A DNA stretch of 12,047 nucleotides from Persicitalea sp038242095 (lineage in GTDB: Bacteria; Bacteroidota; Bacteroidia; Cytophagales; Spirosomataceae), in NCBI GenBank assembly GCA_038242095.1, contig JBBSSJ010000138.1:1-12047 (forward strand), in the 5' to 3' direction. The position numbers and the translations under genes are program-made. Positions 1 to 6,482 of this stretch are shown piece after piece. The notes under the pieces were generated by a model, which was given only the letters and a program-made list of their open reading frames with translations, had not been told where the DNA came from and did not search any database. Each line of letters opens with the position of its first letter. Within the stretch, counting starts at the first letter, position 1.

Positions 1-1550
1 TGAAAAAAGGCGGTACTGCCGTCGATGCTGCGGTCGCGGTAAAATTTGCGCTAGCGGTGGTGCACCCCTCGGCGGGCAACATTGGCGGCGGGGGCTTTAT
101 GGTATTTCGGGCGGCGGATGGCAAAAGCTACACGCTGGATTTCCGGGAGAAAGGGCCGCTGAAAGCCGGAAGAGACATGTACCTCGACGCGCAGGGAAAC
201 GTGATTCCCGGCCTCAGTACGCTAGGCCACTTGGCCAGCGGCGTCCCCGGCTCAGTGGATGGCATGGCGGTTGCGCACGCTCGGTTTGGTAAGCTACCCT
301 GGACTGACCTGCTGCAACCCGCCATCGACCTGGCGGAAAAGGGCGTTGTTCAGACCGACCGCGAAGCGCGGGGACTGAACTATATCAAGAACAGTGTGCA
401 GGGCGTCAATCCTGGTACTACCTACTTTTTGCGCGCCGACGGGCGCGATTGGCAGGCGGGCGACACGCTACGGCAGCCGGATTTGGAGAAAGTACTGCGG
501 GCTATCCAAAAAAAGGGGCGGGCGGGCTTTTACGGGGGAAAAGTAGCCCGACTCCTGGCCAAGGATATGAAGAAAAACGGGGGTATCATCAGCAAAAAGG
601 ACCTCAAAGCCTACCATTCCCAATGGCGCGAGCCGATCGTCGGTGATTACAAAGAGTATAAGATCATTACGATGGCTCCCACTTCGAGCGGAGGCATCGC
701 ACTGATGCAACTTCTGCGTCTGAACGAACCCTATCCCCTCCGCCGCTGGGGTTGGAATACTGACTCTACGACCCAGGTCATGATCGAGGCTGAGCGGCGC
801 GTGTACGCCGACCGCGCCAAGTTTCTGGGCGATCCGGATTTTGTAAAAATCCCCATCGACGAACTGATTAGCCGCGATTATTTGAAAAAACGTTGGCAGA
901 ATTTCAGCTTTGCACACGCCACGAGCAGCCAGGATGTGAGCGGTGGCGATCTGCCGGGATACGAGAGTTTGGAAACTACACACTTTTCAGTCGTGGACAA
1001 AGACCGAAACGCCGTCGCAATAACGACCACGCTTAACGGGGGCTACGGTAGTAGCGTGATCGTGAAAGGCGGTGGTTTCTTTATGAACAACGAGATGGAC
1101 GATTTTAGCGTAAAGGCGGGGGTCCCCAACATGTTTGGCCTGACGGGTAACAAAGCCAACGAAATTGCGCCCGGCAAGCGGATGCTATCGTCGATGACGC
1201 CAACGATTGTCGAAAAACAGGGCGACCTATACATGGTCGTGGGAACGCCTGGCGGTTCAACGATCATCACATCGGTGTACCAAACCATCCTGAACGTGCT
1301 GGAACATGGCATGACGATGCAACAAGCGGTGAACGCCCTAAAATTCCACCACCAATGGCTACCCGATAAAACTGTCTTCGAAGCGGGTGCTTTTACCGAG
1401 AATATCATCGACAAACTCCAAAAGCGGGGCTATATTCTGGAACAGCAGCAAGGTACGATTGGCCGTATGGATTGTATTCTCGTCCGTCCCGACGGGACGT
1501 TAGAAGGGGCCTCCGATCCACGCGGCGACGATACGAGTATAGGATATTGA
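1..1550 (+). CDS. ggt: Gamma-glutamyltransferase (gamma-glutamyl transpeptidase), 5'-truncated by window edge
   Basis: This Ntn-hydrolase precursor cleaves gamma-glutamyl bonds of glutathione and related compounds and is normally periplasmic. The frame is open from base 3 (first residues KKGGTAVDAAVAV), so the GTG at 57 is an internal Val codon. The signal peptide and roughly the first 60-70 residues lie outside the window. Counting from base 57, the substrate-binding DFRE is at residues 28-31, and the autoprocessing site and nucleophile is Thr307 in TTHFSVVD (codon 975). The MNNEMDDFS segment follows at 343-351, the LSSM serines at 378-379, and then the GTPGGS oxyanion loop. The predicted small subunit is 191 residues, almost the E. 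coli length, and the lid-loop segment between DDFS and LSSM is also E. coli-like. No key residue is missing in the visible part. The stop lies one base from the stop of the converging phosphoesterase gene. Family assignment is very secure; in vivo substrate is inferred. Confidence 0.96.
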   Translation, partial: KKGGTAVDAAVAVKFALAVVHPSAGNIGGGGFMVFRAADGKSYTLDFREKGPLKAGRDMYLDAQGNVIPGLSTLGHLASGVPGSVDGMAVAHARFGKLPWTDLLQPAIDLAEKGVVQTDREARGLNYIKNSVQGVNPGTTYFLRADGRDWQAGDTLRQPDLEKVLRAIQKKGRAGFYGGKVARLLAKDMKKNGGIISKKDLKAYHSQWREPIVGDYKEYKIITMAPTSSGGIALMQLLRLNEPYPLRRWGWNTDSTTQVMIEAERRVYADRAKFLGDPDFVKIPIDELISRDYLKKRWQNFSFAHATSSQDVSGGDLPGYESLETTHFSVVDKDRNAVAITTTLNGGYGSSVIVKGGGFFMNNEMDDFSVKAGVPNMFGLTGNKANEIAPGKRMLSSMTPTIVEKQGDLYMVVGTPGGSTIITSVYQTILNVLEHGMTMQQAVNALKFHHQWLPDKTVFEAGAFTENIIDKLQKRGYILEQQQGTIGRMDCILVRPDGTLEGASDPRGDDTSIGY

Positions 1551-1551
1551 T

Positions 1552-2229
1552 TTAGCTTTCCCAAACGAGAAAGCGCGTGTCGCCGGTATCGATGAAGGTA
1601 ATCGACGCGTTTTCGTCGCCGTGATGCTCGAAATCGGGAACGCGGCTGTGGCCCACTACCTGATGTAAACCGGGAATATAATCATAGCGGGTTTCCATGC
1701 GGTCGGCCCAGATCGGGCCGCCGTATTCGTAACAGCCGCCGCGCTGAGGCCCCACCTCGAAAAGTATATCGCGATACGTTTCGCTGTGGTAAACGGCATT
1801 GAGCAGATCGGCCGACGTATTAGCTTCGAATTCTTTTTTGATTGAAAGCAACCGCGCGTACCACCTTGTTGACAGTCCGGCGTGGGTGAATAAATAACGG
1901 TCGTGCTGCCAGGCGATTTGAAAAAGATCTGCATTTTGCCCAAACAGCCCCCCGAATGTTTCCTGCAAATCGGCGCGGTGCCCACCGCACTGGTATTTTG
2001 AAAAATGCAGGTATTGCGCGTCGTGGTTGCCGAGCAGTAGCGTTACCCGATCAGGCTGACTTTTCTTAAAATCAATTATCTCTTCCAGGTTCCTGATAAC
2101 ATCGAGGTCAGGAATCGGTGCGTGCGGGTCTACATAGTCGCCGATGAATATGATGCGGTCGGCCTCGCGGTCTTTCACGGCTTTCCAGTCGTTGCGGCCG
2201 TGGATGTCGCCAATGGCTAGAATTTGCAT
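1552..2229 (-). CDS. Calcineurin-like metallophosphoesterase (PPP-type)
   Basis: A 225-residue cytoplasmic hydrolase with the metal-binding motifs of the calcineurin-like superfamily in the expected order: GDIHG (residues 7-11), GDYVD (30-34), GNHD (67-70), THAG (115-118) and GHS (193-195). These supply the Asp, His and Asn ligands of a two-metal centre. The spacing resembles the bacterial PPP-type group (protein Ser/Thr phosphatases and symmetrical Ap4A hydrolases), but the substrate cannot be read from the sequence. There is no signal peptide or membrane segment. The start is the ATG immediately before the first beta strand (MQILAIGDIHG). The gene lies downstream of the YtxH-like gene with a 105-bp gap containing a strong inverted repeat, so cotranscription is uncertain. 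Its 3' end abuts ggt tail to tail. Confidence 0.9.
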   Translation of the reverse strand: MQILAIGDIHGRNDWKAVKDREADRIIFIGDYVDPHAPIPDLDVIRNLEEIIDFKKSQPDRVTLLLGNHDAQYLHFSKYQCGGHRADLQETFGGLFGQNADLFQIAWQHDRYLFTHAGLSTRWYARLLSIKKEFEANTSADLLNAVYHSETYRDILFEVGPQRGGCYEYGGPIWADRMETRYDYIPGLHQVVGHSRVPDFEHHGDENASITFIDTGDTRFLVWES

Positions 2230-2242
2230 AGTAGCTGAAAAT

Positions 2243-2301
2243 AACGCTGACAGCGTTTAACCCATAACGGAGTAACCGCAACGGGGTTGGCTGTCAGCGT
2301 T
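2243..2301. repeat. Long inverted repeat / hairpin, possible terminator or REP-like palindrome
   Basis: A perfect 12-bp inverted repeat (AACGCTGACAGC at 2243-2254, its complement at 2290-2301) encloses further nested pairings: AACCC/GGGTT (2259-2263 with 2284-2288) and CGG/CCG around a 5-base loop (2268-2278). Read on the minus strand it follows the stop of the YtxH-like gene by about 34 bases and is followed by ATTTTC, so it could act as a factor-independent terminator with a weak U tract. The multi-tier architecture also resembles bacterial REP-type palindromes. Only one copy is in this window, so the choice between the two is open. Confidence 0.6.
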
Positions 2302-2334
2302 GATACTGGCGGAGAAAAGTAACTTCCAGAAAAA

Positions 2335-2640
2335 TTACGCGTTCGGCTCCACCGTTGGTTCCGTCTTCTTTCCCGTGAACTTGTCCATCAAATCGCGGAG
2401 CATCTGCTCGGCGTCGGGGAAGTTTTCTTTCAGCGCATCGGTACCTTTGGTTTTGAGCTGCTCGAAGTAATCGGGGACTTTATCGACCGCGCCTTCTGCT
2501 TCATCACGAAGATTGGAAGCTTTGGATTTCAAATCTTCCAGCATCTTCTCGCCTTCCTCGGTTTGCAGATACTTGTACATGCTGGCTCCGGCGGCGGCGC
2601 CCAGAACGAAAGTGGCTAAGTGTTTGGCGTTTACGCTCAT
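2335..2640 (-). CDS. Small YtxH-like membrane-anchored protein
   Basis: A 101-residue protein with one hydrophobic Gly/Ala-rich segment near the N-terminus (about residues 8-24, LATFVLGAAAGASMYKYL). It is followed by a highly charged, probably helical tail rich in Lys, Glu and Asp. This is the layout of the YtxH/gas-vesicle-GvpP-like group of small envelope-stress-associated proteins: a glycine-zipper-like membrane anchor followed by an amphipathic coiled-coil-like helix. The precise function is unknown. The ATG at 2640 is the only plausible start and has a TACATTTG box 33-40 bases upstream, consistent with its own promoter. The gene ends before the 2243-2301 hairpin. The family call rests on general architecture and is moderately confident; that the gene is real is more certain. 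Confidence 0.75.
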   Translation of the reverse strand: MSVNAKHLATFVLGAAAGASMYKYLQTEEGEKMLEDLKSKASNLRDEAEGAVDKVPDYFEQLKTKGTDALKENFPDAEQMLRDLMDKFTGKKTEPTVEPNA

Positions 2641-2672
2641 GATTTCTGGGGAAGTTTGGATTTGGATTTTAT

Positions 2673-2705
2673 CAAATGTACAAAAACTATTCCCGCTTGT
2701 AAAAA
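2673..2705 (-). promoter_or_regulatory. Candidate Bacteroidota-type promoter of the YtxH-like gene
   Basis: On the minus strand TACATTTG (2680-2673) matches the Bacteroidota -7 consensus TAnnTTTG exactly. About 20 bases upstream lies a T run (complement of 2701-2705), only a partial match to the -33 TTTG element. The position, about 33 bases before the ATG, is sensible for transcription of the small membrane protein gene. Confidence 0.45.
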
Positions 2706-2759
2706 CCGTTCATCATATTATAAGTCTACACCCGGACTAATTATTTCGCTCACATTTTG

Positions 2760-4283
2760 TCAGAAGGGCGTTTCTTCTGCAATACGTTCTTTCAGGAAAG
2801 CACGCACGTTTACCCGGGGCTGGCGGCATAGGTACACACGAGTACCATATTCACGGGCGTTGATATTTTGTATGCGACCTATTTCCTGGATGTTGGCAAA
2901 TCCCTGTTGCACATCATCCCCCAACTCATCGTTTACATAAATAAACTCCCGGATTTCGTGATCCAGCAAATCCGGTGCCCAGTACAGGAAGCTCTCACTG
3001 AAACACATTGGTTCGAGCAGTCTATATTTTTTGCCAATTACGGCCACGGCGCCCGCATGTCCGTAGTTCTCGCAGTAAATCAGGACGTTCTTTTTGTCGC
3101 CGGTCTGCTGGTAAGCGCGTTGCACGATGCGCGTGAGCTCTTCCCACCCCAGCATATCGGCGTAGTCCTGCGGAAGGGAATGCATGGTTCCGTCTTCGAA
3201 GCGCCGCCCCACGTCGATGCCATGGTTTTTGTCGAGATTGTCGAAATAAGCCACCAGCCTCTCTACTTTGTAAATGGGTAAGCCGAGTGGCAAGAGCGGC
3301 ACAACACACAATAGCATCAAAACTGGAATAAGAATTTTACCAAAAGCGCTTACCAAAACATTTTCCCAAAACACCGCCCCGGCGGCCAGCAGTACAGGAA
3401 ATGCCCCAGCGGTGTAGTAGCTTTTACCTCGCATTAAACACAGAAGTCCCACCGTGAAAACCACTGTCAGGGCTACACTGCGATACAATCGGCTGCGCAG
3501 CAGAAAGTAAAGCCCCGGCCCAAGTAGGAGAAGTACGGAGTAACCCGTCAGCAACTGATCCCCCAAAAACTGAATCCGACTAACATGCACCAACTGGCTG
3601 TCGTTCAGCGCGACCATATGCTGTGCCACCGGGAAGTCGTGCTGGACTTGCCACAAAATATTGGGTAAAAAAACGATTAGACTTGTTCCAAATGCCAGGT
3701 ACAGCGCCCGATGGGTAAAAACTTTCCGCTCGCTGGTAACCAATGAAGCCAACAGGGCGCTGATAGCCCAAAGTGCGATGAGATACTTATTGAGCAGGCC
3801 CAGCCCGAGCGTGATGCCCAGTGCGTAGAGGTACGGATCCGAAGAGCTATTCAGGAAGCGGACAAGCCAGTAGAAAAGCAGCGTCCAGAAGAATATGTCC
3901 AGGTATACGGGCTGAAACATAAAAAACGCCCGCAGAATGAGTGGCGAGAAAACTACGCCGATGCCCGCCAAAATCTGCGCGTAGTGGCGCCCCCCCAACG
4001 CGCGACTGATGGCTGCCACAAGCAGCACCATCACGCCGCTGAACAAGGCCGGAAGCAACTTCACCGCCCAAACTGAAAAGCCCAGCGTGGCCCCGACCAG
4101 CCCGGCCAGCCAACCCGTCAGCGGCGGTACCGAAGCGTAGCCCCAATCGGGGTGCAAACCCTGCGAAAAATACAGGAGTTCGTCGCGGTGGTATTCCAGA
4201 TTTTGGGAAAAAGCTAGGTGCAAAACCACATTCAGCGCGGCAATGATCCATAAAAAAATTGGAACGCGCTGAATGGGTTTCAT
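2760..4283 (-). CDS. GT39/PMT-like integral membrane glycosyltransferase
   Basis: A 507-residue polytopic membrane protein. About ten hydrophobic segments occupy residues 8-335, followed by a soluble C-terminal domain of about 170 residues. The first extracytoplasmic loop carries YHRDELLYF (residues 31-39), the acidic Asp-Glu pair characteristic of the GT-C fold families related to ArnT and protein O-mannosyltransferases (PMT/GT39). These transfer sugars from polyprenyl-phosphate donors onto lipid, protein or glycan acceptors on the periplasmic side. The motif KSYYTAGAFPVL near the end of the membrane part is also common in this bacterial subgroup. Donor and acceptor cannot be deduced. The start is the ATG at 4283, just before the first membrane segment. 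It lies only 16 bp downstream of the SIMPL-domain gene and is probably cotranscribed with it. Confidence 0.88.
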   Translation of the reverse strand: MKPIQRVPIFLWIIAALNVVLHLAFSQNLEYHRDELLYFSQGLHPDWGYASVPPLTGWLAGLVGATLGFSVWAVKLLPALFSGVMVLLVAAISRALGGRHYAQILAGIGVVFSPLILRAFFMFQPVYLDIFFWTLLFYWLVRFLNSSSDPYLYALGITLGLGLLNKYLIALWAISALLASLVTSERKVFTHRALYLAFGTSLIVFLPNILWQVQHDFPVAQHMVALNDSQLVHVSRIQFLGDQLLTGYSVLLLLGPGLYFLLRSRLYRSVALTVVFTVGLLCLMRGKSYYTAGAFPVLLAAGAVFWENVLVSAFGKILIPVLMLLCVVPLLPLGLPIYKVERLVAYFDNLDKNHGIDVGRRFEDGTMHSLPQDYADMLGWEELTRIVQRAYQQTGDKKNVLIYCENYGHAGAVAVIGKKYRLLEPMCFSESFLYWAPDLLDHEIREFIYVNDELGDDVQQGFANIQEIGRIQNINAREYGTRVYLCRQPRVNVRAFLKERIAEETPF

Positions 4284-4299
4284 GGTAGCTTAAAAGAGG

Positions 4300-5031
4300 T
4301 TATTTTATTTCAAAAACGGCCTGCATCCGGTAGCTCAGTTTGATTTTCTGGTAGTCGAGGTCGCTGTCGGGTGTGCCACTGGCGTCGGCCGATGCCATGC
4401 GCATGTTGGATTTGTACAATGGTTGCGGGTACGAAGCGCCTTCTTCCAGTTCCCGAATTTCCAATACGAGTCCGGTTTTTTCGCCAATGGCGTTCAGCAA
4501 AAAGGCAGCTTTTTCCTTAGCGTTTTTCAACGCCTCGACTTTCACCTGATTCTTAAATTCCTCTTTACGGGAATGATCGGCCCGACTCATGTTGGCGAAC
4601 TGAATACCCCGGCTGTCCACCTTAGACAGAATACCGTCGAGCTTGTCGGCACGTTCCACTTTAAGTTCATACTGCTTACTTTCCAGGAATGTGGAAGGTT
4701 TTTTGTCCTTTTCCCAGTAGCGTTGGTACCCTCCTACCCCACTCACGCTAAGATTTTCTGTAGGCAGTCCGGCGGCAGCTATCGCCTGCACAAGCTGCTT
4801 TTCGAGCGTGCTGATAAGAACTCTGTCCTTTTGATTTTTCTCGTCCTTAAAGTACTCCTGCAACGAAATAGAAAAATACAGTTCGTCGGGCATTACTTCC
4901 ATTTCGGAAAAGCCCGTTACTTCAATGCGGCGAATTTCTTTGTTGTCCACAGTGGCGGTTTGGGCTAAAACGGGAACTACAAAAAGTAAATTGGCGAACA
5001 GCGCCGCCAGTAAAAATGGTGATTTTTTCAT
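4300..5031 (-). CDS. SIMPL domain-containing (DUF541) secreted protein
   Basis: A 243-residue exported protein of the SIMPL/DUF541 family (YggE, BP26/OMP28 relatives), which form oligomeric periplasmic or outer-membrane-associated structures of unclear function. The start is taken at the ATG at 5031, because MKKSPFLLAALFANLLFVVPVLA forms a canonical Sec signal peptide (cleavage likely after VLA, residue 23). The frame is open to an ATG at 5076, but that start would bury the signal behind 15 extra residues. After the signal comes RRIEVTGFSEMEVMPDE (34-50), the typical opening strand of the domain with its conserved PD. There is no lipobox cysteine. The gene is followed at 16 bp by the GT39-like gene, suggesting one transcript and an envelope role. 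Confidence 0.87.
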   Translation of the reverse strand: MKKSPFLLAALFANLLFVVPVLAQTATVDNKEIRRIEVTGFSEMEVMPDELYFSISLQEYFKDEKNQKDRVLISTLEKQLVQAIAAAGLPTENLSVSGVGGYQRYWEKDKKPSTFLESKQYELKVERADKLDGILSKVDSRGIQFANMSRADHSRKEEFKNQVKVEALKNAKEKAAFLLNAIGEKTGLVLEIRELEEGASYPQPLYKSNMRMASADASGTPDSDLDYQKIKLSYRMQAVFEIK

Positions 5032-5045
5032 GGTTGTATACAGAA

Positions 5046-5122
5046 ATTGGTTTGCGAAAGACAACAGACAGGTCAAACAGCAAGCTGTTTAAATAGGTCT
5101 TCCAGTTGATTCACAAACCAAT
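5046..5122. repeat. Nested inverted repeats between the DUF1080 and SIMPL genes
   Basis: An outer 9-bp inverted repeat (ATTGGTTTG at 5046-5054, CAAACCAAT at 5114-5122) continues after one mismatch as GAA/TTC. It encloses a compact hairpin AAACAG-CAAG-CTGTTT at 5075-5090. The inner hairpin lies about 48 bases past the DUF1080 gene stop and could terminate that transcript, but it lacks a clear U tract. The outer repeat sits just before the SIMPL start codon, so it might instead affect that leader. Confidence 0.4.
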
Positions 5123-5137
5123 ATTTCATTGCTCCGC

Positions 5138-5776
5138 TCAGTTCGGTAATTTCTTAACCATCACGTTTTTGTAATAAATTACACTTTTAGGATCGTGGCC
5201 CTGCAAAGCGACAGTACCGTGGCTCAGCCGCTTCATTTCGCTTTTGGGCTCGGCGGGCTCCGTGTAATCATTGATAACCTTACCGTTAACCTTGACGATT
5301 ACGCGCTTACCCTGCACTTCGACTTCCTCAGTGTACCATTCGCCGTCTTTCACGTACACTTCCTTCACGTCTTGCTCGCCGTACACGCTACCCGTTTTGC
5401 GCCAGTCAGTGTGGGATTGATTCACCTGAATTTCGTAGCCTTTGGCGGGCCAATCGTCGGGTTGGTAGGCCGTATGGATAAATATGCCGGAGTTGGCGCC
5501 AGGCATCGTCTTGACGTCGGCTTTGAACGCAAAATTCTTGAAATCATGATTACCCACCGGGCCTTCATAGAAGAGGTGCGCCCGGTCGCCGGCTACTTTG
5601 ATGGTCCCGTCCTCGATGGTAAACGTGCCGGGACTATCGTTCGTAACCTTCCAGCCATCGAAGTTTTTGCCGTTGAAAATCGGCGTCCAGCCCTTCTCAG
5701 TTTTCATGGACGTGCTGTTGTTTTTGGCACAGCTAACTAGAAGTAAGGCAGTAATAAATATTCCGAGATATTTCAT
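5138..5776 (-). CDS. DUF1080 (3-keto-disaccharide hydrolase-like) lipoprotein
   Basis: A 212-residue lipoprotein with one DUF1080 / 3-keto-disaccharide hydrolase domain, a concanavalin-like beta sandwich abundant in Bacteroidota and Planctomycetes and linked to cleavage of 3-ketoglycosides. The start is taken at 5776 (MKYLGIFITALLLVSC), which gives a short lipoprotein signal with lipobox LVSC and Cys16. An upstream in-frame ATG at 5809 adds 11 polar residues that would spoil the signal. Domain landmarks are WTPIFNGKNFDGW, GANSGIFIHT, KGYEIQVNQSHTDW, the YTEEVEV/VIVKVNGK strands and the closing LQGHDPKSVIYYKNV. All are typical and the length suits a single-domain member. Enzyme activity for this exact protein is inferred. 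The upstream region (5777-5893) is A/T-rich, with only an imperfect -7-like box (TAATTTAC, 5836-5829). Confidence 0.88.
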   Translation of the reverse strand: MKYLGIFITALLLVSCAKNNSTSMKTEKGWTPIFNGKNFDGWKVTNDSPGTFTIEDGTIKVAGDRAHLFYEGPVGNHDFKNFAFKADVKTMPGANSGIFIHTAYQPDDWPAKGYEIQVNQSHTDWRKTGSVYGEQDVKEVYVKDGEWYTEEVEVQGKRVIVKVNGKVINDYTEPAEPKSEMKRLSHGTVALQGHDPKSVIYYKNVMVKKLPN

Positions 5777-6187
5777 AAAGGTGTTTCGTTTTTGAATATT
5801 TAGAAACAACGCGAAGAACGATGTTTTTGTAAATTAGAAAAGATTCTTTTGGTAGGAACTTACTGCAATTTATTCCAACAAATCCGTATTGTGATGCCAT
5901 ACAAGTACCAAAACAAATATCGTATCGCCTCATCCCGCTGGCAACAATGGGACTAGGGCTGGGATGCTGCCTATTTCGTCACAATCTGTATCGAAGACCG
6001 AGCCTGTTTTTTTTTGGGAAATCGAATACGATAAAATGGATTAAGCCCCGAAAAGGCTAATAGCCGACGTATTCTGGCACGAAATAACCAATCACGCCAA
6101 CTGGATGGGATTTGAATTCGGCTGGCAAACTAGGTTTCACTACCATATCATCCATGATGAGGCCTCATTTGCCAGGATTACGGATTA

Positions 6188-6195
6188 CAAAATCA
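6188..6195. repeat. Target-site duplication, left copy (CAAAATCA)
   Basis: An 8-bp sequence directly abutting the left inverted repeat of the 194-bp element, identical to 6390-6397. It falls inside the DYKI codons of the transposase remnant. Confidence 0.85.
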
Positions 6196-6389
6196 GGTAG
6201 TGTACTGAAATGTATGCTGGAATAATTTACTGAATACCAATATCTTATGGGGTTCTCTTGACTTTATGGATTTCTACAATTCAAAGCTATCAGTACCCCC
6301 CTACGGGACTCGCGATAAAATCCCGATACGTCGTTTTATAAATGCTTGATTAATGAATAGATAAGCAGCATACATTCTATTACACTACC
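6196..6389. mobile_element. MITE-like non-autonomous element with terminal inverted repeats
   Basis: A 194-bp element bounded by imperfect 24-bp terminal inverted repeats: left 6196-6219 (begins GGTAGTGTA, ends AATGTATGCTG) and right 6366-6389 (its complement, 21 of 24 positions matching). The mismatches are confined to positions 10, 12 and 13. It is flanked by exact 8-bp direct repeats CAAAATCA. Removing the element and one repeat rejoins the C-terminal reading frame of the host transposase remnant, which independently confirms both boundaries. No coding sequence is seen inside, so movement would need a transposase in trans. GG...CC ends with 8-bp duplications fit IS1595/IS1016-like elements among others; that family link is inference. 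Confidence 0.85.
6292..6325. repeat. CCCTACGGGA-type palindromic motif inside the MITE
   Basis: The interior of the element has AGTACCCCCCTACGGGACT (6292-6310), a disturbed version of an AGTCCC-TAC-GGGACT palindrome. It is followed by an overlapping CGGGA/TCCCG stem (6304-6308 with 6321-6325). Similar GTCCCTACGGGAC-like palindromes are, from memory, frequent in intergenic DNA of Cytophagales. Only one copy is visible here. Confidence 0.35.
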
Positions 6390-6397
6390 CAAAATCA
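6390..6397. repeat. Target-site duplication, right copy (CAAAATCA)
   Basis: Exact 8-bp copy of 6188-6195, directly abutting the right inverted repeat. Transposase C-terminal codons (AAT AGT CCC) resume immediately after it. Bases 6439-6482 beyond the remnant hold nothing recognisable. Confidence 0.85.
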
Positions 6398-6482
6398 ATA
6401 GTCCCTAGAATTGGAAGAAAGACCGGTTTTTTGAATGAATGATTTTTAGGCTTTACTTATCGGGAAACGAATTGCCATTTTC

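Larger units (their letters stand above)
5894..6438 (+). pseudogene. Degraded REP-associated (Y1, IS200-like) transposase, interrupted by a 194-bp insertion
   Basis: The plus strand reads from ATG 5894 as MPYKYQNKYRIASSRWQQWD, then TAG (5954-5956, where the family has Tyr), then GWDAAYFVTICIEDRACFF, the N-terminal signature of the Y1/REP-associated transposases common in Bacteroidota. After a nine-T run (6007-6015) the frame shifts to WEIEYDKMD and meets TAA at 6042. A short LSP piece survives in the first frame, and IADVFWHEITNHANW returns in the shifted frame. The next residues, GFEFGWQTRFHYHIIHDEA, are near-C-terminal family sequence, so a central block including the HxH (MPNHIHG-type) catalytic motif has been lost around 6102-6108. 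The C-terminus is split by the inserted element. Joining 6195 to 6398 restores DYKINSP, a TAG, then NWKKDRFFE and a TGA at 6436. At least three indels, two or more stops and one large deletion make it non-functional. The family call rests on recalled motifs. Confidence 0.82.

Noticed and set aside
5032..5076. Upstream in-frame ATG (5076) as start of the SIMPL-domain gene
   Set aside because: It adds 15 residues before a complete signal peptide that begins at the ATG at 5031.
5195..5740. A 181-codon plus-strand frame opposite the DUF1080 gene
   Set aside because: The minus strand has a lipoprotein signal and full domain signatures; this frame has none.
5733..5933. A 66-codon minus-strand frame over the gap upstream of the DUF1080 gene
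   Set aside because: It overlaps the lipoprotein signal region in another frame, has no motif and crosses the start of the plus-strand transposase remnant.
6411..6440. ACCGGT-centred A/T-flanked palindrome as terminator for the flavoprotein operon
   Set aside because: It has no loop and a poor U tract, and the bases are accounted for by transposase C-terminal codons.
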